A DNA stretch of 64,000 nt, taken from contig CALYLW010000732.1 of assembly GCA_944989445.1 (NCBI GenBank), positions 310,001 to 374,000 on the forward strand, given 5' to 3'. The number at the start of each line of letters is the position of its first letter. Within the stretch, counting starts at the first letter, position 1. The DNA comes from Ampullaceana balthica. Lineage: Eukaryota; Mollusca; Gastropoda; Lymnaeidae. The notes beneath the pieces were generated by a model that had not been told where the DNA came from, did no database searches, and saw only the letters and a list, made by a program, of their open reading frames with translations. Position numbers and translations under genes: made by a program. Below, piece after piece: positions 35,090 to 46,212 of this stretch.

Positions 35090-36049
35090 ATAGTCAATAA
35101 CTATTTTTTACGGGTTGTTTAATTTTGTTATGATGATGTCATTAGACACTGTCCAGCGATGGTCAACTGACAAGACATTTGAAATTCTCACCCGCCCATA
35201 GAAAATATCTCTCTGATCCTATAGAATTAAATACATCAGACGGTCAAACAAATATTTGAAAACTAACATCAACAATAAGAATAAACGAAAGATGAACTCA
35301 CACGGTGAGACAGTGTCACGTGTCAAATGCCTTGATCTACTCCCTAGGATCTAACTCACTTTCAACATTCCGCGTGCCGTCTGGTACATGCGCGGGGCTT
35401 TCTTATAGGGCGTGTCATGACGCCATCTTATCAGTTGTGTGTAAAGCGATAGATGGAGTTCAATCAATGACTTGAGATTATCTAGGTGCGCCCCCCCCTT
35501 CCTCTCGCCATCAACCACACCCCCTCAGTGCCCAGCCCCGTCCCTTGTTTTACTTATATTGTTAAGATGTCCTATTAACCGAGGCCTTATGCTCACTGCC
35601 GCACGAAGTTAACACAAAAGAAAAGTTTAATGCTACGAATCAATTCAAAGTCTAAGCCACTCTAAGCCTTGCCGTATCAATTTGGGGAATAAATTGGCAG
35701 GGTGGCGGTTCTCATCAAGATAAAAACATAGCAGGTAGTTTAAAAAAAAATATTAATTAATAATAGTATTTATATAAATAATTATAATAATAATAATAAC
35801 AATAAACATTTTTCTAAGAAGTTACGTTCATTGACTACTTTTTGTCTGCCCCCCCCCCTAATCTTTTTCCCCGATGCAATTATTAAGGTACAACAGCTGA
35901 CACAGCATGATCCATTCTACACCTTTTTACGGCGTGTTTATTTTAGTACTGTAAGCCTTGTGCAACGCCAAGTAAAACGTGACTTAAAAGGATCAAGAGT
36001 CTGAAAACCTGTTTTCTTTGGTAGTTCCTCTTACGTACATTTTTAAAAA
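35090..36049. other. Intergenic DNA, no gene recognised
   Basis: Poly-C runs at 35487-35497 and 35850-35858. No exon supported. Confidence 0.4.
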
Positions 36050-36510
36050 CTCCTTTATATTAACTCGTGGTGTCTGCTTGAGGCAGGCGGGCGGGCGGTG
36101 CCGAAAACACTTTGGATAGATTTTTAACCCACTTCCTCGTAAGCTAGCGAGTTGAAATTTTGCAGGCAGACTCGTGCTGACGATAAAAATGATATATCAA
36201 AATCTGAGATAAATCGAATGTACCGTAATTAAATTAATGAATATTTAGATTATCTTTATTTATCTCTATGTAACACGTTAAAATTTTCTGCTGTAGTGTA
36301 GTGGTGCGTATAATATTGAACAACCTTTCCTGTCGCGCAATAAGGTGCGTATTTTATTGACAACACTTTTTATAAACATATTCCTGATCGGTGCGCCTTA
36401 TATTAAACATGTTTTACGACACATAACTACAATTTTGTATTTTTGGATGGTCTTGCTCTGCGTATTATAATGAACATTATTTTATTTATGTCTCGTTCAT
36501 AAAGGATTTA
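36050..36510 (+). mobile_element. Family R variant copy (subfamily 2)
   Basis: Shares GAGTTGAAATTTTGCAGGCA, GTACCGTAATTAAATTAATG and the AAAGGATTTATAGTC end with family R. It differs by three spaced GTGCGTATTTTATTGA-type segments in its 3' half. The inverted copy at 57963-58437 has the same arrangement. Confidence 0.7.
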
Positions 36511-36558
36511 TAGTCAAAAACTTGTTTTTTTTACGGCTTTTTTTATTTACCACTATTT

Positions 36559-36738
36559 CAATGTTCCCTCTAAGGTTCGTTGGTCCGTGTGCAAAGTATA
36601 AAAACTCGTGTACAAAATTGCACAGCATCCATTTATTGTGCAAATTTTTTACACAATCTCTGCGCGGTAATTCTAAACTGCTGCGCAGCGTCGGTCAGAC
36701 ATCTGCGTGACCGCGTAGCCACGCAGCTTAAAAGGAAC
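36559..36738 (+). mobile_element. hAT-like MITE, CAATGTTCCCTCTAAG family
   Basis: The left end TTCAATGTTCCCTCTAAGGT and the right end CAGCTTAAAAGGAACATTG match four other copies (47313, 49120, 61786, 62388). Contains GCGCGGTAATTCTAAACTGC. Flanking bases are not convincingly duplicated here. Confidence 0.7.
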
Positions 36739-36818
36739 ATTGATCACCATTACACCTCCAAGACTTGCCTTACCAACAGCCACCACCTCCTCCTTATCGT
36801 ACGGAATAAGATCGGAGG

Positions 36819-37007
36819 CATAGGCGTCACTAGGGAGGTTCGGGTGGTGCGGACCGAACCGGGTGACACCACCACAAGGGGTGGCATCAAAACGTAAAAT
36901 TAAGTATATTCCCGTTTGTTGGCACGAGAAACTCGGAGAAAGTTTATGGGGTAGGTATTGAGGAGGTGACGCCATGAGCTACCGCACTGGGTGACACCAA
37001 CTCTACT
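36819..37007 (-). mobile_element. Diverged CAGAGGCGTCACTAGGG-family MITE
   Basis: CATAGGCGTCACTAGGGAGG on the left and GAGCTACCGCACTGGGTGAC, ACCAACTCTACT on the right match the family at 20809. The right terminus has lost its last bases. GATCGGAG and GATCGGGA flank it. Confidence 0.5.
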
Positions 37008-37552
37008 GATCGGGATGATTTAAATTGGGAATTGTTACTGATTCTATGTGGACGTTCCGATACTAATATCTACACACTGTCTTCGTTGTCTGTCGCCGAA
37101 CGTCTTGATTGGTCGAGATTTGACGACTCGTTTTTTCATTGGATAAAGTTTCTACTTCTTGATGGGTCATAAGAGACAAGTGCTGCACAATTATAGCTTA
37201 GGGCTCAACTCTAAAATATGCCAGTTCATTAACGTCGATATCGAAATTATCAAACTTTGCATTGCAAAAATGCTATAGAGTTTGATTTGTGATTTGTATC
37301 TTGTTTGAAAATTAATTAATCTTACAAAAATAGCTTCTGTTTTTTTTTCAATAATTTTTTAAAAAATTTCCCAGCTTTTCAAGCTTTTATTTAGATAAAG
37401 GAAATCATTTCCGATTTCTTAAATGCATTACGGAAATTTTAAAAAATGAGCCTAAGTGTTGTTGTAACCAAAGGGTTCAAATTGTTTTTAAATCAACGTA
37501 AATTTGTTTTATTTTTTTTTAAAATTAGTATTAGAAAACTAGATTGTTCCGG

Positions 37553-37602
37553 GGCGCCGTGGCGCCTTCGGCGCCCACTTCTTTTAGGGCGCCTACGGCG
37601 CC
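37553..37602. repeat. Cluster of five GGCGCC palindromes
   Basis: GGCGCC occurs at 37553, 37561, 37570, 37588 and 37597 within 50 bases. Two of the arrangements can form short hairpins (GGCGCCTTCGGCGCC with a TTC loop, GGGCGCCTACGGCGCC with a TAC loop). The surrounding DNA is very AT-rich. Confidence 0.85.
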
Positions 37603-38299
37603 CACCTTATTCATAAGCAAAAATTAAACTTGCTGAAATGTTCACAAAGTATTTTTATAGGGGCCGTCCATAAAGTACGCCACTTTTTTTGTCAAAACCC
37701 CAAGTAACTTATCCTTGTTTGATAAATACGAAATATTAAACTTCCTGAAATGTACACAAAGTATTTTATAATTATAAATCATCAAATCCTATTTTTACAT
37801 CGTTCCCTTTTTCCAAAATTAAGATATAAGCTAAAGCAATGACGTCATATAATATATTTTTTACAGCGCGTCTTTAATTTGTAATTAATTTGCACACCTT
37901 TTGATGCACACCTTGTGTTAAATATAAGATCAACCAATGACGTCATATTAAATATTTTTACAGCGCTAATCACCACACGATTTTTTAAAACTGCTATAGA
38001 CTGTTGTACATCATCAGCGTTCCACATCCAATGAGTGAGCCACTTGGGCTTTTATATTATTTATAATTGCTACACGAACTTTATTTGCGTAATGCATTTT
38101 AAAAATTGTTTTTGTTATTTTTTCGTTTTTAAACGTACCATCAATTACCAGCAACCCTGGGGGGACAACTCCCCTGATTTGACGCCAGTCTTTAATATAC
38201 GCAGAATCGTTATCATGAAAATTACCGCACCACTCACTTTCCTCCGCAACTCCTCGATAAAGGGAAAAAAATAGGCGTGTCATCACGAATCATATGAGT

Positions 38300-38386
38300 C
38301 CGGGGTGTGTCTTGACCTCCGCCGAACCCACGAGACTGACTCACCGAACCCCTGGGGTTCGATCGAACCCAGGATAAGAACCACTG
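38300..38386 (-). mobile_element. One end of a hAT element (GGTTCTTA...CAGTG type)
   Basis: On the minus strand the terminus reads CAGTGGTTCTTATCCTGGGT, then a self-complementary GGTTCGATCGAACCC. This terminus is typical of hAT elements in many animals. I did not find the opposite end. Confidence 0.5.
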
Positions 38387-39540
38387 CCTTAGCCACTATT
38401 TGTTGGGGTAGAGTCATTGAGAAGATTATTGGGGTTGGGGGGAGAGGGTACTTAAGCTGTCATTTTTGGGGGGAGTGTGTGGGGGTGATGGCGGATAAGA
38501 ATATTAGAAATTTGTCAAAGTTGTTTAGCATTGTACTGAAGGAGAAACTTTTTTTGAAATTCTTGTCATCCGATGCAGCTTTTCCTATCATCAATTTTTA
38601 AGGCCAGTTTTTTTTTCGTGCCTTCTGTGTGACTTAGTTTTTTTTATAAAGTTATCATTTATTCACGATTGTACATCACACTTGTGAAACGCCTGTAGAA
38701 TTACGAGTGCTCTTGTTTGTGCTGGTGAATTACGAGTGTTTTCCATCAAAATTTCGGCCGACTTTAAGTTTATAACGGAAACTTTTTTATTCGCCAATTC
38801 ACGAAGATCAAGGTCAGGCAATTTATTGCACTTAACTTGAAGATTTCGGTTTAAAAAAAGTTATTTAAAAAAATCAGGATAACGATTTCAACTTTATGAT
38901 ATAAAACATGGCAGACAGAGAGGACAATAAAAACTACGACATCATATTTGAAGAAAGAAATAGTATTTATAGAGTAACAGTTTTACCATTTCGCCCCCCC
39001 CCGGGTCTAAAGTCCTGAAGTACCATAGATTTACTGGGCCACCCCAGGAGTAAATGTTTATTGGCATGTCGGAGAACACATGACTTAAAACAAATGTTAA
39101 AGAACGTAAGAAAACAACGTTTCTACTTGATGATTCCAGATGGAGATAAAATACTGTGCTTAGTGGATGTCTTACTTGTAGGTCAGAAACTGATTTGTTT
39201 TTTGTTTTGTTTTTTCTCTGCAGATTTTTTTGCTGTTTACTTTACACAAATGACATTTGTTAATGTGGTTTTTAAAGTGTGTAAATTCATATCATAATGT
39301 TATATTTCACAAAAAATCAGAAGAGCATCTAATTAGACATGATGAAAGAATGGAAAAAGCTGGAGCTAGGGCTCACAAAACGATGCAGAAGTCAGAAAGC
39401 AATGCAGACATTAACGGATTAACGTAGAGGATTATCTTGCACATGTTGCTGGATACGGACAACAAATTATTTCTTGCTAAGCGAAACCTGAGACACCTTG
39501 ACAGGCGGGAGATGACTCTTCAACCAATAGAGGAAAGTGA

Positions 39541-40295
39541 TTTGATGTAGTTGAGAGGGTATGAAGGTATTTGATGTGGTTGAGAGGGTATGAAGGTATT
39601 TGATGTGGTTGAGAGGGTATGAAGGTATTTGATGTAGTTGAGAGGGTATGAAGGTATTTGATGTGGTTGAGAGGGTATGAAGGTATTTGATGTGGTTGAG
39701 ATGGTATGAAGGTATTTGATGTGGTTGAGATGGTATGAAGGTTTTTGATGTGGTTGAGAGGGTATGAAGGTATTTGATGTGGTTGAGAGGGTATGAAGGT
39801 ATTTGATGTGGTTGAGAGGGTATGAAGGTATTTGATGTGGTTGAGATGGTATGAAGGTATTTGATGTGGTTGAGAGGGTATGAAGGTATTTGATGTGGTT
39901 GAGAGGGTATGAAGGTATTTGATGTGGTTGAGATGGTATGAAGGTATTTGATGTGGTTGAGAGGGTATGAAGGTATTTGATGTGGTTGAGATGGTATGAA
40001 GGTATTTGATGTAGTTGAGAGGGTATGAAGGTATTTGATGTGGTTGAGAGGGTATGAAGGTATTTGATGTGGTTGAGAGGGTATGAAGGTATTTGATGTG
40101 GTTGAGATGGTATGAAGGTATTTGATGTGGTTGAGAGGGTATGAAGGTATTTGATGTGGTTGAGAGGGTATGAAGGTATTTGATGTGGTTGAGATGGTAT
40201 GAAGGTATTTGATGTGGTTGAGAGGGTATGAAGGTATTTGATGTGGTTGAGATGGTATGAAGGTATATGATGTGGTTGAGATGGTATGAAGGTAT
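39541..40295. repeat. 29-bp satellite, 26 units, with higher-order structure
   Basis: The unit is TTTGATGTGGTTGAGAGGGT, ATGAAGGTA, with starts every 29 bases from 39541 to 40266. Three unit types can be told apart: A (GATGTAG), B (GATGTGG with GAGAGGG) and C (GAGATGG). Because 29 is not a multiple of three, all three minus-strand frames stay open and spell the same 29-residue repeat. That open reading is an artefact. Confidence 0.97.
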
Positions 40296-40807
40296 CAAAT
40301 ATGTGACAACACACAATACAAAGGTTGTGTAAAAGTAAAGTTACGGGAATTTTTTTCCCTATAGGCCTTGTCATTTCTAAAGGTAAATCTATTAAGATAA
40401 ATATCCGGTGTTTTAAGTTGAACAAATTTTTAAAAAATTAATAAAAGATTCGAGTCAATGTGTGAATGTCGGTATATTTAAAAAGCAAGTATCAGCTATT
40501 TGTTTATTCTTCGTTAATTTAAGACAGTTCATTGGACTTGAACAAGAAAAAAAAACAGTTTCATAATTTTACTATGCTAACAATTTTTGAGAACTTATTT
40601 ATTCTTTTGTATTTGTGCTTAAAAACATTGTTCCGCTAAAATGTAGTCATTACCCAATGAGTTATGACGTTTTCCGGTCTTAGAAATGACAGCCCTATTG
40701 GTGGGGAAAAACCTAATGACATCAGCTCTGACATACTTACACACCAAGATGTGACGGACAAGACATAAGGATGTCCAGAACTCCGTTATTTTCCTTCCTT
40801 TCTGCAG

Positions 40808-40912
40808 CAACTCATCAACGACAAGTCTGAGTTTAACACGCTGGAAGTCGGTCAAAAGTCCGTCATCGACAAGATGAAGTACTCAAATATTCTGCTGTTA
40901 AAACTTTACATC
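40808..40912 (+). CDS. Candidate internal exon of an unrecognised gene
   Basis: A very good acceptor (TTTTCCTTCCTTTCTGCAG) precedes an open frame of exactly 35 codons, QLINDKSEFNTLEVGQKSVI, then DKMKYSNILLLKLYI, ending at a GTACGT donor in phase 0. I do not recognise the family. The support is splice-site quality, frame and plausible composition, so it could still be chance. It lies about 500 bases after the 29-bp satellite. Confidence 0.4.
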
Positions 40913-41021
40913 GTACGTTTGTTGAATAGTTGGCGGTGATTGAACTCTATGTGACCCCTTTGAAAGAACAGTCACACCATCTACACCACAAAGGCCGTTG
41001 ACTTGCTGTTACAGATTTCAG

Positions 41022-41090
41022 ATTTATCTGCTTTTCTATTTGGAAATCCTGTCGACCGCGTCAGAGGCCCTGCGATACTTTCTGGACTAG
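41022..41090 (+). CDS. Candidate terminal exon paired with the one at 40808
   Basis: After a 109-base intron, the acceptor TTACAGATTTCAG leads into IYLLFYLEILSTASEALRYF, then LD and a TAG stop. It is in the phase required by the previous exon. The product would end in a helical, leucine-rich tail. Family unknown. Confidence 0.35.
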   Translation: MYLLFYLEILSTASEALRYFLD

Positions 41091-41290
41091 AAGGACATCA
41101 TTCACTTGATGGAACATCCAATCGACAAGAAACATTCAAATCAGACCAATAGGAAAAAAATATTTGTTGAGAATATTAAAACTTGAGAATTGAGAAGATG
41201 ATGATGTGAGAAGAATAAATAGATGCTGAAATCGTTGAGAAAAGAAAACAGTCGAGGTATACAGGAGTTTACTGTTCGTTTTCACGCTGA

Positions 41291-41512
41291 TACAGGCCGC
41301 GGTGGTCTAGCGGTAGCGCGCTGGACTGCCGAACCGAGGTAGAAGAGACTCACGGGTTCTATTCTCAGTGCTGCCATAGCCCCCGGGGCATTGTGCTGGC
41401 CACACAATAACCTGCTCGTTAGTGGTGGCTAAATAAAACGTATGAACGCTATTTAACTTGCCCCATAGTCCGACATGCACTGGAAAGGGGGTTATTATTA
41501 TTTATTATTTTA
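41291..41512 (+). mobile_element. tRNA-derived SINE, family S3, with CACGCTGA duplication
   Basis: The head reads GCCGCGGTGGTCTAGCGGTA, then CACGGGTTCTATTCTC. TGGTCTAGCGG is a good box A and GTTCTATTC a weaker box B. The element ends in a TTATTATTATTTATTATTTT tail. CACGCTGA occurs on both sides (41283-41290 and 41513-41520). About 222 bases. Confidence 0.82.
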
Positions 41513-41985
41513 CACGCTGAACTTCAGATCAAATAAACAATAGAGGCGTTCGTTTATGGCTTCATTGTTAGAAAATGACGTGGTAAAATATATTTCAGAT
41601 TTTCATTAAGTAATTGACAGGGTTGAAGATTTAAAGGCCAAAAAGGAAAACCTTACCCTCTGACCTTAAGTGAATCTGATTTGTTCTTTTGTTCTTGGCA
41701 TCGTTAAATGTGCACTCATTCTTTTCTTTTAACAAACTATAAAAAAATTTTAAAAAAATTAAATTGGGAGGGGGGGAGGTGACATTAACGCAAGCTACGC
41801 CACTGTGAGTCTGGAAGTATTTGACAACATTTGCAGCGTTTATCACTAAATCAACAAAACGAGCGGAGCAGTTCTTAAAATGTTGGTTACTTTGTTGCAT
41901 ATACTCTGGAGTGGAATCTATGTAGATATCTAGCTTTCATGGATGGCAAATGACGAGCATGATTGGTTTATTACTGGTACACATG

Positions 41986-43695
41986 CAGAGGCGTAACTAG
42001 GTTTTTGGCGCCCTTGGCTAATTTATATTTGGCGCCCTTGATAAATTGACAAGTTTCAGCTTTGCGATTTTTCATTTGTTAGAAAAAATAATTGAATTTC
42101 TCTAATTTTATTTATGACAATAATTACATAGTCTGACAGTGACAGTTATACAACGTGAATAAAAAAAATGCATAAGACCGGTACAATACTAATTTGTAGT
42201 TTATTATTTACTAAATAATACCAAATAAATTGGTGGATAAAACGGGATATTGTTGCGTTAATAAAGAATACAGCAAAACTTGAAGTAACGTGTATTATAA
42301 AATAAAAACAATAGTGTCAATGTGTCATACTCATTATCTCATACATAACGATAGAGACTCACAATTAAAAGTAAATTTAAGTAACACTCCATCGACTACA
42401 GCTCAGCACTTCTATTAACTGGCGTATTCGCGTGTTGCTAATACAGTCTGACCTCTCTAAGTCGTATTGCTATACAGTCGGACCTCTTTAAGTCGTATTG
42501 GCGTGATGTTAATATATTCGGACCTCTCTAAGTCGAACTCAAGGGGGGGGGGAGGGATTCGACTTTCGTAGTTTTCGAGTTAGGGAAAATGGCGTAATAG
42601 GCGCAGATTAATCAAGGACAATGTTGATATTGAGAGGGGGGAACAGCCATGGGGGCTAGAAGGCTTGACAGGAAGAGGGGCGGCGATGTTTCATATGAAA
42701 GGAGCCAACTTGCTTTGACATACCAACACAAGCTTGTGAGAGGGGACACCTTCCCTCCCCTCCCCCACTTTACTCCCTCGACAGTGGGATGGGGATAGTA
42801 AGAATTTATTTTAAAGAAAGACTGTAAAATCATATTGATATTTGTATGATAAGAAGCCCCGCAAAGGTCACAAACAATAAAAAATATTATAATGGTTTAA
42901 ATGAAATATATTTAAATATAATTAATAATTGACTTTTTGTTATCGAGTATAAAAGTGAAATACAGTCGGACCTCGCTAAGTCGAACTTCCCTAAGTCGAA
43001 AAACTCCAAATATCGAATTAATTTTTAGGTACCGGCCAAATTCCATAAGACTAATATATTTTAGATCTCATTAACTCCAAGATGTTTGGCTTTCAACCTC
43101 TCTTAGTTGAATTTTCCAAGGCATTTTGGGTTATTATTCTGGATTGACATTTCAGACCCCGTGTTCCGTAGAGCCACTTAATTGGATGTAAAATCTTTTC
43201 TTAGTGCATTCCACGAGGGATTAAGCGACCCTTGAAAGTACTAAAAATGACAAAGTCAAGAAAAAGAAGCGTCCACTTTGCTGCAAGCTGTGACTCTTTT
43301 TAAAAAGAAACATCTTACTCCCCTCATCTCACTGTGGAGGGAGTAAAGTGGGGGAGGGAAGGGCTTGTGTCGGCATGTCAAAGCAAGTTGGCTTCTTTTT
43401 ATATGAAACATAGACACCGCCTCTCTTTCCTGTCAATCCTTCTAGTCGTTTTGGCTGTTCTCACCACCTCTCAATATCTACATTGTCCTTGATTAATCGG
43501 CGCCTATTACGCCATTTTCCCTAACTCAAAAACTCCCTAAGTCGAATTTTTTTTTCGGGTCCTTTTGAGTTCGACTTAGAGAGGTCCGACTGTATTTATT
43601 TAAATACAAATTTAAAAAATAGGATATTTAGTGGCGCCCCTTTGAGCTGGCGCCCTTGGCAACTGCCCCGATGCCAACCCGTTGTTACGCCACTG
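41986..43695 (+). mobile_element. Composite hAT element, 1,710 bp, TSD TACACATG
   Basis: Termini CAGAGGCGTAACTAGGTTTT and CCGTTGTTACGCCACTG, with a perfect 8-bp duplication TACACATG (41978-41985 and 43696-43703). GGCGCCCTTGGC boxes lie near both ends. The interior has no transposase but carries pogo-like elements in inverted orientation. The element at 58796 is a second copy in the opposite orientation. Confidence 0.93.
42963..43592. mobile_element. Pogo/Tigger-like MITE nested in the composite hAT element
   Basis: Ends CAGTCGGACCTCGCTAAGTC and the inverse GACTTAGAGAGGTCCGACTG, flanked by TA on each side (42961-42962 and 43593-43594), as expected for the Tc1/mariner/pogo group. 630 bases and non-coding. 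A related, less complete copy (about 42446-42960) lies beside it in inverted orientation, so the segment 42540-43590 is a large imperfect palindrome. Confidence 0.75.
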
Positions 43696-43920
43696 TACAC
43701 ATGCACCAAAATGTCCCCTAGTGTCCCCCCTCCCCACTCAATGACACCCCACAGTTGAATAACACCCGCCGGCTAAAGTTATGACACAATCGCCATTAAT
43801 TATAGAACAGTTAGAGCAGTGGCCTTTTGATCAACTGGAAGAAATCGATGACGCAACAGGTACGGGCTTTTTATATGTGGGCTGTTGTGGACCAGGTTAT
43901 TCAATGGACCTGATCGATCT

Positions 43921-44078
43921 CAAGTATACAGAGACAAATCATGCGTCATAAGCTTGATATGACTTAACTAAAGCAGTGAATCGAAGGCAGGTTCAGCACC
44001 AAGTATACAGAGTCAAACCATGCGTCATAAGCTTGATATGACTTAACTAAAGCAGTGAATCGAAGGCAGGTTCAGCAC
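43921..44078. repeat. 79-bp tandem duplication
   Basis: Two copies of CAAGTATACAGAGWCAAAYC...GGTTCAGCAC in direct succession, with two or three differences. Confidence 0.95.
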
Positions 44079-44884
44079 CACATATAATCAATATACATAA
44101 TTTGCAATGTATGTCATGTCTGTCTGTCCCGTCTGTCTGTCCGTGACACTAATAATTTTAGAAAGCAGTGCACCAAATTACTGCACCAAAAAACAAAAAA
44201 AAACTCTTTTCGAACGTCCGCATAAAATTGATCAATATGGAAATAAATGAATAAAATAAAAATAAATAAAATTAATGAAAGTTCTGAATTACATTATATT
44301 TTAATCTGATGTGTATTTATTTTGAAAACTTCCGTCATTTCCGACGGGTGATACACTAGTTTATTAATATTTAGACACGGATAGTACGCATATTCATTCA
44401 AATTAAAATACAAAGTTATTCACATTGACCTAACTGTGGGAAGGGCGAAGGCATTTGAGGAGAGGGGATGGCGGGTGAAAAAATCAAAAGCAAATTTCCT
44501 TCAGTTGTATAATTAATAGGTCTACATAAGTCGAGCAAGGGAAATTTTCTTTTAATTCCTAATTGTATTTTTAAAAGTAAAACTAGTTTCTTTCTTCAAA
44601 TACGATTTGACAGATTATCCCTGCCTTCTTCGACGACGGAGTTATTTCTGACGTAACTGCTGAAACTTTAGTGGAAAAAAAAAGCAACAATAAATATTTA
44701 TGTTTACTTATTGATGGCTCTTCATTATTTATATGTCATTCAACAAATTTGAGCATGCACCACTACCATACACTGATACACTATACATATTACACTTTCA
44801 AAATGTTACATTAGTGTACGGGCTAATTGGATTTGAAGAGTTTCGACAAAAATGGAGCAAGATATATTGAGAGAGGGGTACTAA

Positions 44885-44920
44885 TCAACTAACACACACA
44901 CACACTCACACACACACTAA

Positions 44921-44976
<56 letters not shown>
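44885..44976. repeat. (CA)n microsatellite
   Basis: An interrupted CA tract of about 90 bases followed by a GA tract to about 45000. Confidence 0.95.
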
Positions 44977-45945
44977 CACAGAGAGAGAGAGAGAAAGAGG
45001 AGAGAAAACTGTAAGTGAGAGCCAGCGAGCCAAGTAGGAAAAGAGAGAGACGGTCTCAAAGAGTGCTAATGGTAGAGTGAGTTTGATCTGATTGTAGGGT
45101 AAAGGTACTGACCTATATCAGGATAGGGTTCAAATCTCCCGCACGACCCCGCTAAATATTCTACCGGGTAAGAGACTGCAAGCTTCAGGATCGCAGCCAC
45201 ACTTGAACTTGAAGTTGAAGATGTCTTCTTTCTCGTCAATACCGCGACAAACCAGTGAATGGCACATGTTGTACCTCTCTACTTATATTGCCAAACGCGG
45301 TGGTAGCGCTGCTGAGCCGTTCAGTAATGACTGCCAATAAAATCCCCGTCCAAGATGTGGGTGTCATTGGCCTGGGCTGCTGATTAAAGAAGAGCTGGAC
45401 GGATTCTAATGCGAATGTAAGTTAAGAACTAACCCAATGACTTAAGAGTTATAAGTTTACCTTCGCTGCGTAAATGGCAATTTATTTATTATTTTTTTTG
45501 GGGGGGGGGATGTGGGTGGGGGGGTGGGTGGGGCGGGTATGACTATTAAAGGGTGCTCAATTGAAAAAACATGGATCCGTGGGATGATAGATAAGGGCCA
45601 CCAGAAATACTTCTTTTTTGATACTACTTAACAAGAATTATAACTGTTTTGAAAAAAGAAATGACATCATTAACAACCTGTTGATCAATGCCATTCACAG
45701 ATTTATAATATGAAATTTATAGGTAACCCAATTGGACAAAAAAGAAGCTAGTAGTATTTTCAAGTATCTTAATCACAGATTTATACATGAAATATGTGGA
45801 TGTCAAAAAGAAAGTCAATGTTGAAATGTCCAAATCGCTGCTATTTTGGGGTAACCGAATCAAAAGAAACCAACACGGAATGTTCAGCCGCATTTTCCTG
45901 TTATTTTGTTCTCCAGTGACTCGCTTGTCGTTCACTTTTTATGGG
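44977..45945. other. Intergenic DNA, no gene recognised
   Basis: Poly-T and poly-G at 45490-45535. No exon supported. Confidence 0.4.
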
Positions 45946-46212
45946 GAGGGGATTTAGGTGGGATGGGATTTAGGTGGGATGGGATTTAGGTGGGGTGGGA
46001 TTTAGGTGGGATGGGATTTAGGTGGGATGGGATTTAGGTTGGATGGCATTTAGGTGGGATGGGATTTAGGTGGGATGGGATTTAGGTGGGGTGGGATTTA
46101 GGTAGGATGGGATTTAGGTGGGACGGGTGAAGGGGTTTAGGTGGGATGGGATTTAGGTGGGATGGGATTTATGTGGGATGGAATTTAGGTGGGGTAGGGA
46201 TTTAGGTGGGGT
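45946..46212. repeat. 16-bp minisatellite, about 15 units
   Basis: Unit GGGATTTAGGTGGGAT with scattered substitutions. G-rich strand. One irregular stretch lies near 46126-46138. Confidence 0.92.

Noticed and set aside
38014..38286. 90-codon minus-strand frame next to a hAT end
   Set aside because: I considered it as a transposase piece, but no hAT motif is present and composition is ordinary for AT-rich non-coding DNA.
39477..40425. Long minus-strand open frames (279 and 301 codons) of a 29-residue repeat
   Set aside because: They come from a 29-bp satellite without stop codons in that direction. Several frames are open at once and spell the same repeat.
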